Source: PALSA-607 sp963825425
GTDB taxonomy: Bacteria > Actinomycetota > Actinomycetes > Acidothermales > Acidothermaceae
DNA: 64,000 nt
Direction: 5' to 3'
Assembly: GCA_963825425.1 (NCBI GenBank)
Contig: CAWGTF010000015.1
Coordinates: 186,001-250,000, forward strand
A program made the translations under genes and the position numbers. The notes beneath the pieces are model-generated. The model worked only from the letters and a program-made list of their open reading frames with translations. It was not told where the DNA came from and made no database searches. This document shows, piece after piece, positions 16,881-25,875 of the stretch (the stretch's first letter is position 1; each line of letters begins with the position of its first letter).

Positions 16881-18140
16881 TCAGTGCTCCTGAACTCTCG
16901 CGTGATGCAACTGGGGCTTGCCCAAGGTCGGCATGGTTGCGTGGATGCCGGGGATGTCACGGCCGGGCAGCAGGCCGTGCCAATAGAAGGACTGGAACGC
17001 GAGCTTGCCGAGATGGTTGAGACGTGACTCTTTGAGAAGGGGCAGGCCGACGCGGGTGGGGTAGTGGCCGGTGAGCGGCTCCGTGTCGTAGTTGAAGTCG
17101 ACAAGAAGCGCCTTGCCGAAGCCGGTCTCGATGAAGCAGTTGGTGTGCCCGTCGTATCGAGACTCGAGTGGCTCGCCGGTGAGGTAGCGCCGGATGTTCT
17201 CGACGAGCACGTCGCCTTCGAAGTGTGCGACGGAGCCAGCCTTGGAGGCAGGGAGGTCGGTCGCGTCGCCGATCACGAAGACATTTGGCGCGGCCTTGGC
17301 CTGCAGCGTGTGCGGGTCCGTGGGCACGAAGTTCAACGCGTCGCCTAGCCCCGACGAACGACCGATGAACGGTGCACCACCGTGCAGCGGGACGACGACG
17401 GCCAGGTCGAAGCCCACCTCGCGCCCGTCGTAACTGACCAGGCGCCCACCCGGACCATCGACCTCGCCGGTATTGAACTGCGTGACGAGATCGACGCCCT
17501 TCGCCTTCAACGTTCCCGCCAGTTCTCGGGAACACACCGGCTGAGTGAACGCGCCGTCCAGTGGCGTCACGTAGCTCAACTCGACGCGATCCCTGATGCC
17601 CCGCTTGCGCAGATAGGCGTCGGCGAGGAAGCAGAACTCCAGCGGGGCGACCGGGCACTTGATGGGGAGGTCGATGGTGTTGACGACTAGTCGGCCGCCA
17701 TCGAACGTGGCCAGTGCCCCGGACAGTGCCGCCGCCCCTTCCGGCGTATAGAACGTGAAGACCTTGTCCATCCAGCCGGGGCCGGTCAGCCCTTCGGTCT
17801 CCTCCGGTAACAGCACCGCGCCGGTCGCCACCACCAGGACGTCGTAGGCAAGCGCCGACCCGTCCGTGAGGTGAACCTCGTTGGCCGCGACGTCGACGCG
17901 GTCGATCTCGCTTCGCCGAAAACCGATGTCCCTAACTAGCTGGCGGGCCCGGGGTCGGACGATGTTGTCGACCGTGGTGCGTCCGAACGGGACGAACAGC
18001 AGCCCGGGCTGATAGACGTGCCGGTCGTCTTGGTCAACAACGACGATCTCGGCCGTGTCGGGGCCCCAAAGCCTGCGCAGCCGGTTCGCCGTCAGGGTGC
18101 CGCCGGTGCCGCCGCCCAAAATCACGATGCGGTGTGCCAT
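16881..18140 (-). CDS. Sulfide:quinone oxidoreductase-like FAD protein
   Basis: A 419-residue pyridine nucleotide-disulfide oxidoreductase. The N-terminal FAD fold is IVILGGGTGGTLTANRL, with DYDVLVVATGA-like ALAYDVLVVATGAVLLPEE, a second region FDLAVVVPLHGG and the FAD-binding NVFVIGDATDLPASKAGSVAHFEGDVLVENI. Cys residues in IKCPVAPLEFCFLADAYLRKRG and QPVCSRE fit the redox cysteines of sulfide:quinone reductases; the C-terminal amphipathic stretch (LAFQSFYWHGLLPGRDIPG) could anchor it to the membrane. With DsrC- and DsrE-like genes immediately behind, a role in oxidising sulfide or persulfide and feeding the quinone pool is likely; the exact SQR type is not decided. Confidence 0.85.
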   Translation of the reverse strand: MAHRIVILGGGTGGTLTANRLRRLWGPDTAEIVVVDQDDRHVYQPGLLFVPFGRTTVDNIVRPRARQLVRDIGFRRSEIDRVDVAANEVHLTDGSALAYDVLVVATGAVLLPEETEGLTGPGWMDKVFTFYTPEGAAALSGALATFDGGRLVVNTIDLPIKCPVAPLEFCFLADAYLRKRGIRDRVELSYVTPLDGAFTQPVCSRELAGTLKAKGVDLVTQFNTGEVDGPGGRLVSYDGREVGFDLAVVVPLHGGAPFIGRSSGLGDALNFVPTDPHTLQAKAAPNVFVIGDATDLPASKAGSVAHFEGDVLVENIRRYLTGEPLESRYDGHTNCFIETGFGKALLVDFNYDTEPLTGHYPTRVGLPLLKESRLNHLGKLAFQSFYWHGLLPGRDIPGIHATMPTLGKPQLHHARVQEH

Positions 18141-18185
18141 GAGGCTAGGAAACGCCGGGTCGGCCGCCGCCGTCAGGACCGAAGG

Positions 18186-19286
18186 TCATCTTTTGGCGGG
18201 GCTCCGGTCCCTCGCTTCGTGGCGTGCCGAGTCGACCGGCACTTCGCCAGCCATTTCGCGCAGTTTCGACAACGCCGCACCGGGATCCGCAGGGGGAGCG
18301 GCAATGGGTGTCTCGTCGAGGCAGCGGTCGAGGAGTGCTTCGACAACGGCTGCGCCGCGCACGACGTCTGACGCATCGATGGCGCCGGGCAGGATCCGCA
18401 CCTCGAGCGTGTCGCGTGGCGGGTTCTCGGCGAACAGCGCGGTGAGGTTCACGTCGAAGAACTTTGTCAGGCCGCTCGCGGTCGCGGCCGCACGCAGTTC
18501 GTGGTACGACGGGGCGCCCGCCACCGCCTGAATGAGCGACGGCGGTAGTGGCGCCAGTCGCCGGCATGCCGGGTTGGTGCCGAGCAACGAGTGCAGCGCA
18601 GGTCGCCACAATCCGAACAGCCGGACGACGTTCGCGAGCGCAGCGGCGGACCGGAAGGGGGTGCCGTCGTGGTGCACGTGTACCGCGGCCTCGGTCGGCA
18701 CCACGAAGCCGAGTTCGTGCGCTACCTGGAGCAGGTTGTCGATGGCCGCCTCGTGGTCGGCCGTCAGCGGAGGCGTCACTACCTCGCAGCCACGTTCGCG
18801 CCCACCGCCTTGCGGTGCAGCGAGCGCGATGGTCGATCCGGCAGCGTCGTCGAGCTGAAACACCTCGCCGTGTCGGTCGACGCGAACACCCCACACCGCC
18901 GCGACGGGGTCCAGAGCCTGCGCGATTGGGGCACCCGGGTCGATGCGCTCGGCAAGCAGCCGAAGCAGCCGCGCGTCATCTGTGAGCACGCGGTACCAAC
19001 CTGGCGCCGGGGGTGTCCGCGGGTCGAGATCAGCAACGAGCGTCACGTCGTCGACGAGCGTGCACACGAGCGCGCCCGCTGCATCGACGACCTCGAAACC
19101 CTGCGTGAGGTGCAGGAATCTCCCGAGGCCCGGCACCAGCGAGGGCTCGCTGTCGTGGTGCCAGACCGGACGTACCCGGCCGCCGCGGCGGGCGGCCAGT
19201 TCGCGAGCGAGCACCCGCCGGCTCGAGCCGACGGGCGCTAGCAGCTCGATCTCGAATCCGGTACGCCGGCGCAACAGGTCAGTCAT
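18186..19286 (-). CDS. Amidoligase family protein
   Basis: A 366-residue protein of the Amidoligase_2 family (glutamine synthetase/glutamate-cysteine ligase-like fold, ATP-dependent amide bond formation). Family marks are TGFEIELLAP at the N-terminus (acidic metal ligands), GCEVVTPPL, VHVHHDGTPF, and LEVRILPGAID with the conserved Glu/Arg near residue 310. ATG at 19286 chosen because TGFEIE begins ten residues later. It follows the repeat membrane protein by 16 bases and precedes the sulfide:quinone reductase-like gene by 45, all on one strand. Other actinobacterial amidoligases lie in peptide- or cell-surface-modifying clusters; substrate here unknown. Confidence 0.85.
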   Translation of the reverse strand: MTDLLRRRTGFEIELLAPVGSSRRVLARELAARRGGRVRPVWHHDSEPSLVPGLGRFLHLTQGFEVVDAAGALVCTLVDDVTLVADLDPRTPPAPGWYRVLTDDARLLRLLAERIDPGAPIAQALDPVAAVWGVRVDRHGEVFQLDDAAGSTIALAAPQGGGRERGCEVVTPPLTADHEAAIDNLLQVAHELGFVVPTEAAVHVHHDGTPFRSAAALANVVRLFGLWRPALHSLLGTNPACRRLAPLPPSLIQAVAGAPSYHELRAAATASGLTKFFDVNLTALFAENPPRDTLEVRILPGAIDASDVVRGAAVVEALLDRCLDETPIAAPPADPGAALSKLREMAGEVPVDSARHEARDRSPAKR

Positions 19287-19302
19287 GGCAGCTGATTGCA
19301 GC

Positions 19303-20355
19303 TCACGGCTTGATCGGCAACGTCTGTCCGGCGAGCAGTTTCTGGCCGGCATCGGTCTTCACCTGGTAGGTGTCAGCGATGTTCCACAGCTTGCCGAGCG
19401 TCACGGCGTCGTCGTACGTGTAGCCCGCCGCGAAGTACGCAGCGACTGCCACGTCGGGAGCGTTGACGGGCGCGCTTCCGGTCGGGGTCGGGACCGGCGT
19501 CGTCGGGGCGATCGGCAGCGTTTGCCCGGCCAGCAGGCGTCGGCCGGCCTCGGCCTTGACCGTCGCCGGGTCACCGGTCAGGTGCCACAGCTGCGCGAGC
19601 TGCAACGCGTCGTCGTAGCCGTAGCCTGCAGCGAAGTACGCGGCGAGATCGACGGCGCTCACGCTGACCTCCGGACTGGGGCTCTCCGTCGCTGTCGGCG
19701 TCGGCTGCGACCCGGGCGCGATCGGCAGCGTGACGCCGGCCAGCAGCTTGGCCCCGGCGTCGATCTTTGCCTGGTACGGGTCGGGAAGCTTCCACAACTG
19801 CGCCAGCCCCACGGCGTCCTCGTAGGTGTAACCCGCCGCAAAGAACGCGTTGACGTCGGCCGCGTCTGCGGCACTCGCGACCGCTTCTGGACTCGGGGTG
19901 ATCGGCAGCTTCTGACCAGCCAGCAGGCGTCGACCGGCCTCCGCCTTGATCGCGGTCGGGTCGCCGGACAGGTGCCACAGCTGCGCGAGTGCGAGCGCGT
20001 CGTTGTAGTCGTAGCCGGCGGCGAAGTAGGCGTTCAACGCCTGTTCTTGCTGCGCGGCCGTGAGGGGTGACGGGCTCGCCGACGCGGACGAGTTCGGCTG
20101 CGGCGCGGGAGCGGCCAGCGAGATGGTCGACCCGCTGTGCCGGGCACTGGTGGTATTGAGCCACCCCGGCGCAGCGACGGTGCCCGCGACCAGGCCGGCG
20201 CCGAGCACCGCGCCACCGGCACCCTGCGCGGCACGACGCCGCCGCCGATACCGGCGGGCCCGCTCGTGCACCACCGCGATGACGTCTGCGGGATCAGGGG
20301 CGAGGTACTCGTGCGCGACGAATGCATCGCGCAACTGGTCGGCGTCCTCGTTCAT
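19303..20355 (-). CDS. Membrane protein with four ~44-residue repeats, putative anti-sigma factor
   Basis: A 350-residue protein whose start overlaps the sigma factor stop by 4 bases, as sigma/anti-sigma pairs do. Residues 1-42 are charged and cytoplasmic (DPADVIAVVHERARRYRRRRR); 43-62 form one membrane helix; the rest is outside. After a Ser/Pro linker come four repeats at about 109-152, 170-212, 239-282 and 306-348, with the core YFAAGYxYxDAxxLAQLW ... K-x2-AG-x2-LLAG-x2-LPI. Copies 1 and 3 are one subtype (SGDP/TGDP, KAEAGRRLLAG) and copies 2 and 4 another (YQ-x-K-x-DAG-x-KLLAG), so the array is A-B-A-B. I do not recognise the repeat. The role as a surface sensor controlling the ECF sigma factor is inferred from layout. 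Confidence 0.75.
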   Translation of the reverse strand: MNEDADQLRDAFVAHEYLAPDPADVIAVVHERARRYRRRRRAAQGAGGAVLGAGLVAGTVAAPGWLNTTSARHSGSTISLAAPAPQPNSSASASPSPLTAAQQEQALNAYFAAGYDYNDALALAQLWHLSGDPTAIKAEAGRRLLAGQKLPITPSPEAVASAADAADVNAFFAAGYTYEDAVGLAQLWKLPDPYQAKIDAGAKLLAGVTLPIAPGSQPTPTATESPSPEVSVSAVDLAAYFAAGYGYDDALQLAQLWHLTGDPATVKAEAGRRLLAGQTLPIAPTTPVPTPTGSAPVNAPDVAVAAYFAAGYTYDDAVTLGKLWNIADTYQVKTDAGQKLLAGQTLPIKP

Positions 20356-20870
20356 GTCAGCTCCTTCTCATGCACCCTGGTCTGCTGCTCCGATGTGAGC
20401 CGCAGATTCTTCAATGCCTTCGATGCGTTGCTTCGCACGGTCGCGGGCGCGCAGTCGAGCAGGTCCGCGATCGCGACGTCGTCGAGTTGTTCGTAGTAGC
20501 GCAGCACGAGCACCGCACGCTGCTTGCGCGGCAGTGTGGCCAGCCGGGTCCAGAGTTCGTCGGAGTCGACGACGCTCTGCGCGTGGTCGCGCTCAGACGC
20601 TCGGGCATCGCCAATGGCGTCGAGGCGCTCCCCGACGGCACGCACGTTGCGCACCGCCCAGCTGCGCCGCCACGAGAGGTACTCGTTCACGACCATCCGC
20701 CGCACGTATGCGTCGGGCGAGTCGGCCTTCTGGATCTGCCGCCACTTGACCTGAGCCCGGGCCAGCACTTCCTGGACCACGTCCTGGGCCAGCTCACGAT
20801 CGCCGGTCAGCACGACCGCGTGACGCAAGAGGCCGGGCAGTCGCGTGGAAATGAACTGCTCGAAGGTCAC
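20352..20870 (-). CDS. ECF RNA polymerase sigma factor (SigE-family type)
   Basis: A 172-residue extracytoplasmic-function sigma factor. Region 2: FEQFISTRLPGLLRHAVVLTGDRELAQDVVQEVLARA, with the -10 recognition segment SPDAYVRRMVVNEYLSWRR. Region 4: LATLPRKQRAVLVLRYYEQLDDVAIADLLDCAPATVRSNASKALKNLR, a helix-turn-helix that reads the -35. Start GTG at 20870. The next gene (4-base overlap) encodes the membrane repeat protein thought to hold it inactive. Targets are unknown; autoregulation and control of the amidoligase gene downstream are likely. Confidence 0.9.
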   Translation of the reverse strand: MTFEQFISTRLPGLLRHAVVLTGDRELAQDVVQEVLARAQVKWRQIQKADSPDAYVRRMVVNEYLSWRRSWAVRNVRAVGERLDAIGDARASERDHAQSVVDSDELWTRLATLPRKQRAVLVLRYYEQLDDVAIADLLDCAPATVRSNASKALKNLRLTSEQQTRVHEKELT

Positions 20871-20939
20871 GCCATTACAGACGCCTGGGGTGGCTGGAAC
20901 GTGCAGTGGTCACGCCGACTTTCTCAAACTCGCGCTGAC

Positions 20940-21596
20940 CTAGCTGCGGAAAGGTCCGGCTAGGGCGGCCCACTGCAGCAGCATGATGGTCTTCGCGTCA
21001 GCGATCTCGCCGGTGCCGATCATGGCCAGCGCCTCGTCGAAGGGCAGTTCGAGCACGTCGATGTCTTCACCGTCGTCGACGAGCCCGCCGCCTTCGCCCG
21101 TGCGGCTCGCGTCGCTGTAGGGCGCGGCGAAGAAGTGGATCCGTTCGGTGACCGATCCTGGGCTCATGTACACGTCGAACACGTGGGTGAGTGGACCGAC
21201 AGTGACGCCGAGCTCTTCGCTCGCCTCGCGCCGGATTGCCGTCTCGGCCTCGTCATGGTCGAGGAGCCCGGCCGCCGTCTCGATCAGCATGCCGTCGGGG
21301 TGGCCGTTCACGTAGACCGGGTATCGGAACTGCCGCGACAACAGCACGGTGCGGCGGCTGGCGTCGTACAACAAGATGGTCGCGCCGTTACCCCGGTCGT
21401 ACGTCTCCCGATGCTGCGTCGACCAGTCGCCCTTGGAGTTCTGGTAGTCGAAGGTCGTTCGCCGGAGCACGTGCCAGCCGTCGGACGTCACCTCGACGTC
21501 GCGAACCACTACCCGCGGATTGCGAGCGAGGTCTCGCCCGACCTGATCGAGACCTATCCGGCCACGGCCGTCAGGGACGTCGGTACCTGCCGGCAC
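20940..21596 (-). CDS. nudK: NUDIX hydrolase, GDP-mannose pyrophosphatase-like (NudK)
   Basis: A 218-residue NUDIX enzyme closely following E. coli NudK: HRETYDRGNGATILLYD, RQFRYPVYVNG, the Nudix box starting AAGLLDHDEAETAIRREASEELG (positions ~128-150), then YMSPGSVTERIHFFAAPYSDAS, GGGLVDDGEDIDVLELPF and GEIADAKTIMLLQWAAL. NudK hydrolyses GDP-mannose and related nucleotide sugars in a divalent-metal-dependent reaction. Relative to NudK the N-terminus is ~25 residues longer (MPAGTDVPDGRGRIGL...), so translation may begin nearer NPRVVVRDVEV. Confidence 0.88.
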   Translation of the reverse strand: MPAGTDVPDGRGRIGLDQVGRDLARNPRVVVRDVEVTSDGWHVLRRTTFDYQNSKGDWSTQHRETYDRGNGATILLYDASRRTVLLSRQFRYPVYVNGHPDGMLIETAAGLLDHDEAETAIRREASEELGVTVGPLTHVFDVYMSPGSVTERIHFFAAPYSDASRTGEGGGLVDDGEDIDVLELPFDEALAMIGTGEIADAKTIMLLQWAALAGPFRS

Positions 21597-21597
21597 C

Positions 21598-22575
21598 TCA
21601 GAGAAACCCGGAGACGTTGTGCGGCTGGTAGGGCTTCTCGAGTAGCTCGATCTCGTCGGGCGTGAGCTGGACGTCGATGGCCGCGATCGCGTCGCTTAGG
21701 TGGTGTGGCTTCGTCGCCCCGACGATCGGGGCCGTGATGCCCGGCTTCGCCAGCGCCCAGGCGATGGCCACCTGGGCCCGCGCAGATGCCGCGCTGGTCG
21801 GCAACCTGACCGACCGCGTCGACCACGCCACGGTCGGCGCCTTGGTACAGCGAGCGCGCGAACTCGTCCTTCTCGGACCGGTTCGTCGAGCCGTCGTCCC
21901 ACTGCCGGGCGAGGCGGCCGCGCGCCAACGGGCTCCACGGGATGATCCCGATTCCCTGGTCGATGCAGAGCGGGATCATCTCGCGCTCCTCCTCGCGGTA
22001 GAGGAGGTTGTAGTGGTTCTGCATGCTGACGAATCTCGTCCAGCCGTGCAGGTCGGCGAGGTAGAGCGCCTTGGAGAACTGCCAGGCGTGCATCGACGAC
22101 GCACCGATGTAGCGCGCCTTCCCGGCGCGCACGACGTCGTGCAACGCCTCGAGCGTCTCCTCGATCGGGGTCTCGTAGTCCCAGCGGTGGATCTGGTAGA
22201 GGTCGACGTAGTCGGTCCCGAGCCTGCGCAGGCTGTGGTCGATCTCGGTCAGGATCGACCTGCGTGACAGGCCTCCGCCGTTCGGTCCCGGGCGCATCAC
22301 GCCGTTCACTTTCGTGGCGATGACGAGGTCTTCGCGTGCGGCCGAACTTGGCGAGGGCACGGCCGGTGATCTCTTCGCTGCTGCCCAGCGAGTAGACGTT
22401 CGCGGTGTCGAAGAAGTTGATGCCGGCCTCGATGGCCTGCCGGAAGAACGGCACAGCTCTCGTCTTCGGGAAGCGACCACGGCTGGTTGCCGCGCCCGGG
22501 TTCGCCGTAACTCATGCAGCCCAACGAAATGCGGGATACCTGCAAACCGGTCCGGCCGAGTGTCGTGTATTCCAC
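21598..22575 (-). CDS. Aldo/keto reductase (three frameshifts)
   Basis: An NADPH-dependent aldo/keto reductase of about 325 residues spread over three frames. In order: GTG start at 22575 with VEYTTLGRTGLQVSRISLGCMSYG; then AIEAGINFFDTANVYSLGSSEEITGRAL (catalytic Asp/Tyr) in a second frame from ~22455; then VIATKVNG, YVDLYQIHRWDYETPIEETLEAL, KARYIGASSMHAWQF, SMQNHYNLLYREEEREMIP in a third from ~22325; finally VAIAWALAKPGITAPIVGATKPHHL in the frame ending at 21598. Frame changes near 22460, 22325 and 21835 are probable indel errors. Physiological substrate unknown. Confidence 0.8.
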
Positions 22576-22629
22576 CAGCTGCCTCCTCGCGCTCGCCTGA
22601 GATTTCGAGCCTAACTCGGCCCACACCGG

Positions 22630-24546
22630 CTAGTGCGCGTCGGTCGACGACTCCGCCCGCAACTTGTCCGTCGAGTGCAGCTGCCACGGCACGCTGGTCA
22701 CCATCACGCCTGGTTCGAAGAGCAACCGTGCCTTGAGCCGAAGTGCGCTCTGGTTGTGCAGCAGTTGTTCCCACCAGTGACCGACGACGTATTCGGGAAT
22801 GAAGACGGTCACGACGTCGCGCGGGCTTTGCCCCCGGCGTCCGCGAATGTATTCGAGCAACGGACGCGTCACCTCGCGATAAGGCGAGTCCAACAAAACG
22901 AGGGGGACGTCGATGCCGCGCGCCTGCCACTGCTCCTGCAGCGTTGCGGCCTCGGCTTCGTCGGCGTTGATGGTGACCGCCTCGATCGTGCTTGGGCGGG
23001 TGGCCTTCGCATACGCGAGTGCGCGTAGTGCTGGCAGGTGGAGACGGGAGATGAGGACAACCGCGTGATTGCGGGAGGGCATCGTCGGGTTCTCGGCGTC
23101 CCCGATGTCGAGTTCCTCCCTTACGGCGCTGTAGTGGCGCCGGATGCCCTTCATCACAGCGAAGAGCAGCACCATCGCAACGATCGCGATCCACGCGCCG
23201 TCCGGCACCTTTGCATACAGCACGATCGCCAGGACGAGGGCGGTCGCTGCGGCGCCGGTGAAGTTGATGACTTGAGAGGTCTGGATGCTTCTGCGCTCAC
23301 CCCGCGGCGCGTCCGCCAGCTTGAGCTTCCAGTGCTTGACCATGCCGGACTGGCTCAGAGTGAAGCTGGTGAAGACGCCGATGATGTACAGCTGAATCAG
23401 CCTGTCGATGTTGGCGTTGAAGCCGATGATCAGCGCGATCGCGAAGCCACCAAGCAGCAGAATTCCGTTGCTGAACACCAGCTTGTCGCCGCGCTTTTGA
23501 AGTTGCCGCGGCAGGTAGCTGTGCTGGGCCAGAATTGACGACAGCACCGGAAATCCGTTGAAGGCAGTGTTCGCTGCGAGGATCAGAATGCCTGCAGTCG
23601 CAGCCTGGTACAGGTAGAACAGCGCGTTCGTCTTTCCGAACACGACGGCGGCGATCTGCGATATCACCGACGGGTTGCCGCTTGGCTCGGCATGCGCCTT
23701 GACGTGCAATGCAAGAACCGTGATGCCGATGAACATGCTCACCGCGAGGGCGCCCATCGCCGTCAGTGTCATCGCGGCGTTGCGCGCCTTCGGCTTGCGA
23801 AACGATGGCACGCCGTTGCTGATGGCTTCGACACCGGTGAGAGCCGTGCAGCCCGACGCGAACGCCCTCAATGTCAGCAGGATCAGGGCGAGGCCAGCGA
23901 GATGGCTGTGCGTGAATGCCTGCGAGGCCGTCGACGCGCGCGGTAGCCCGCCGTTCGCCGCCTTGGCAGCGGCGATGCCGAACATGACGAACGTCAAACC
24001 GATGAACGAATACGTGGGGACGGCGAATGCGCGACCGGATTCCTTGACGCCGCGCAGGTTGGCCACCATTAGCAGGACGACGAAGCCGACTGACAGCGCG
24101 ACCGCATGGCGATGTAGGGACGGGAACGCGCTGGTGATGGCGACGACTCCGGAGACCACAGAGACCGCGACCGTCATGACGTAGTCGACCAGCAAGGCGC
24201 TGCCGGCGGTGAGCGCCGCGTTCTCGCCGAAGTTGTCGAGGCTGACCGCGAAGGCACCGCCGCCGTTCGGATACGCCTTGCAGATCTGCCGGTAGGACAA
24301 GATCACGATGACCAGCAGCAGAGCGACTGCCGCGGCAACGTTCTTGGCGTAGGTAAGAGCAGCTGCGCCGCCGCCGACGGCCAGTACCAGGACGATTTCC
24401 TCGGTTGCGTAAGCCACCGACGAGATTGGGTCCGACGCGAAGATCGGCAGTGCCAGCCACTTCGGCAGCAGCGTTTCGCTCAGTTGCTGGCTTCGGAGTG
24501 GCCGACCGACGAAGAGTCGCTTCACGCTGCCGACGGAGGTACTCAC
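22630..24546 (-). CDS. kimA: KimA-type potassium importer (APC superfamily)
   Basis: A 638-residue K+/H+ symporter of the KimA (former YdaO) family. It matches B. subtilis KimA throughout: RLFVGRPLRSQQL at the start, SDPISSVAYATEEI, AYPNGGGAFAVS, LLVDYVMTVAVSVVSG, FASGCTALTGVEAISNGVPSF, ILILAANTAFNGFPVL, FTSFTLSQSGMVKHWK; about 12 membrane helices, then a cytoplasmic C-terminal domain (from ~residue 470; LLHNQSALRLKARLLF). KimA is known to be inhibited by c-di-AMP. It is transcribed divergently from kdpD-kdpE across a 155-base gap carrying three CGTCAAGA-like repeats, so potassium-responsive control by KdpE is likely. I see no ydaO riboswitch in this leader. Confidence 0.92.
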   Translation of the reverse strand: MSTSVGSVKRLFVGRPLRSQQLSETLLPKWLALPIFASDPISSVAYATEEIVLVLAVGGGAAALTYAKNVAAAVALLLVIVILSYRQICKAYPNGGGAFAVSLDNFGENAALTAGSALLVDYVMTVAVSVVSGVVAITSAFPSLHRHAVALSVGFVVLLMVANLRGVKESGRAFAVPTYSFIGLTFVMFGIAAAKAANGGLPRASTASQAFTHSHLAGLALILLTLRAFASGCTALTGVEAISNGVPSFRKPKARNAAMTLTAMGALAVSMFIGITVLALHVKAHAEPSGNPSVISQIAAVVFGKTNALFYLYQAATAGILILAANTAFNGFPVLSSILAQHSYLPRQLQKRGDKLVFSNGILLLGGFAIALIIGFNANIDRLIQLYIIGVFTSFTLSQSGMVKHWKLKLADAPRGERRSIQTSQVINFTGAAATALVLAIVLYAKVPDGAWIAIVAMVLLFAVMKGIRRHYSAVREELDIGDAENPTMPSRNHAVVLISRLHLPALRALAYAKATRPSTIEAVTINADEAEAATLQEQWQARGIDVPLVLLDSPYREVTRPLLEYIRGRRGQSPRDVVTVFIPEYVVGHWWEQLLHNQSALRLKARLLFEPGVMVTSVPWQLHSTDKLRAESSTDAH

Positions 24547-24590
24547 TGTCTTTACGCTAGTGGGGCCGGCCCACTCCGGCCACCAGCATC

Positions 24591-24633
24591 ACGTCAAGAT
24601 CACCCGAGCCACCGTCAAGGAACCGTCAAGATC
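24591..24633. promoter_or_regulatory. CGTCAAG direct repeats, candidate KdpE operator
   Basis: Three repeats lie in the kimA/kdpD divergent gap: ACGTCAAGATC (24591-24601), CCGTCAAGGAA (24612-24622) and CCGTCAAGATC (24623-24633). The last two are adjacent with an 11-base period and the first is phased 21-22 bases away, the layout bound by OmpR/KdpE-type response regulators. Assignment to KdpE is inferred from position. Confidence 0.55.
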
Positions 24634-24701
24634 GCAGCATCGGCGCCCCGCGCGATGATTTGCTCCGGGCTGAGACACACTCATTCTCGTGATCTGGCGA
24701 C

Positions 24702-25875
24702 TTGCGCGCGGTTCTCGTGTCCGGCATCGGCCGCCGGCGCTTGATCGGGGCGTTCGTGCTGGAGGCCGTCGGCCTGCCCCTCCTCACCGTCTGTCTGGCG
24801 GCCGCGCGAGCCCACCTTGCGTTTGCCGACGACCTGCTGCTCTATCAGGCTGCCGTTATCGGCGTCACGCTGGTGGGCGGCTTCGTCCCGGCGGTCGTAG
24901 CAGCGATTGCGAGCAGCCTCATGCTCAACTGGTACTTCACCCCGCCCTTGCACACCTGGACCATCGACTCTCCGCAGAGTCTCCTTGCGCTTGTGCTGTT
25001 CGTCGCGGTTGCGGTTACGGTGAGCAGCGTCGTACACCTCGCGGCGCGTCGTGCGGAGCTTGCCGCTCGGCTCGCTGGAGAAGCCGCGCGGGCACACGGG
25101 TTGGCGGAGAGTAACCGGATCCGCACGGCTTTGCTCGCGGCTGTCGGCCACGACCTGCGCACTCCGCTGGCGTCCGTCAAGGCGAGCGTCAGCACGTTGC
25201 GCCAGACCGACGTGACCTGGTCGCCGGACGACCAGCGGGAATTGCTCGCGACCATCGAAGAGGGCGCTGACCGGCTCAACGCTTTGATCGGCAACCTGCT
25301 CGACATGAGCCGGATCCAGACCGGGGCCGTGCACCTGTTCGTCCGGCCGACCTCGCTGGAAGAGGTCGCCCCACTCGTCGTCCATGCCGTCGACGACGGT
25401 GCGTTGCTGCAGGTGGAGATGTCCGAGGATCTGCCGCTGGTCAGGGCCGATCCGGGGCTGCTGGAGCGGGCGCTGGCCAACCTGGTCGCCGAATGCGCTG
25501 CGTTACTCACCGCCGGGGCAGCCGCCCACCCTCGCCGCGCGCGCCGTGCAGAACGGCGACGCTCGGGGAGCCGTCCAGATCGACGTCATTGACCACGGTC
25601 CCGGCGTGCCACCCGAACATTGGGAACGCATCGTGCAGCCGTTCGAGCAGCTCGGCGACCGGCGCAGCGGCAACGGCGTCGGGCTCGGACTTGCGGTCAC
25701 CAAGGGGTTTGTCGAGGCAATGGGCGGGAAGCTCAGCGCGAATGCCACCCCAGGCGGGGGACTGACGATGCGCATCGAACTGCCGGTCAGTCCAGCGGGC
25801 CCAGGCGTCGGTGGCCCTGCTGGCCCAGATGGTGGGCGGCCAGCAGGCCCCGGTCTAGCGGGTGTGCAGCAATGA
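24702..25875 (+). CDS. kdpD: KdpD-type histidine kinase, short form (frameshifted)
   Basis: A kinase of about 390 residues corresponding to the C-terminal half of KdpD. Membrane helices of the DUF4118-like region come first (LVGGFVPAVVAAIASSLMLNWYFTPP), then a short coiled linker, the HisKA domain with phospho-His in AAVGHDLRTPLASVKASVS, and the ATPase domain (NLVAE/ALRYSPPG, DVIDHGPGVPPEHWERIVQPFEQ, GNGVGLGLAVTKGFVEAMGG). The N-terminal KdpD/Usp cytoplasmic domain, which binds c-di-AMP in some species, is absent. The frame changes near 25490, inside the N-box. A TTG start at 24702 is used. ATGA overlap with kdpE. Confidence 0.85.

Noticed and set aside
24547..24701. ydaO-type riboswitch in the kimA leader
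   Set aside because: I looked for the GGGGAACC, GTGAATCC and GTAGGGC blocks in the minus-strand leader and found none; the gap holds the CGTCAAG repeats instead.
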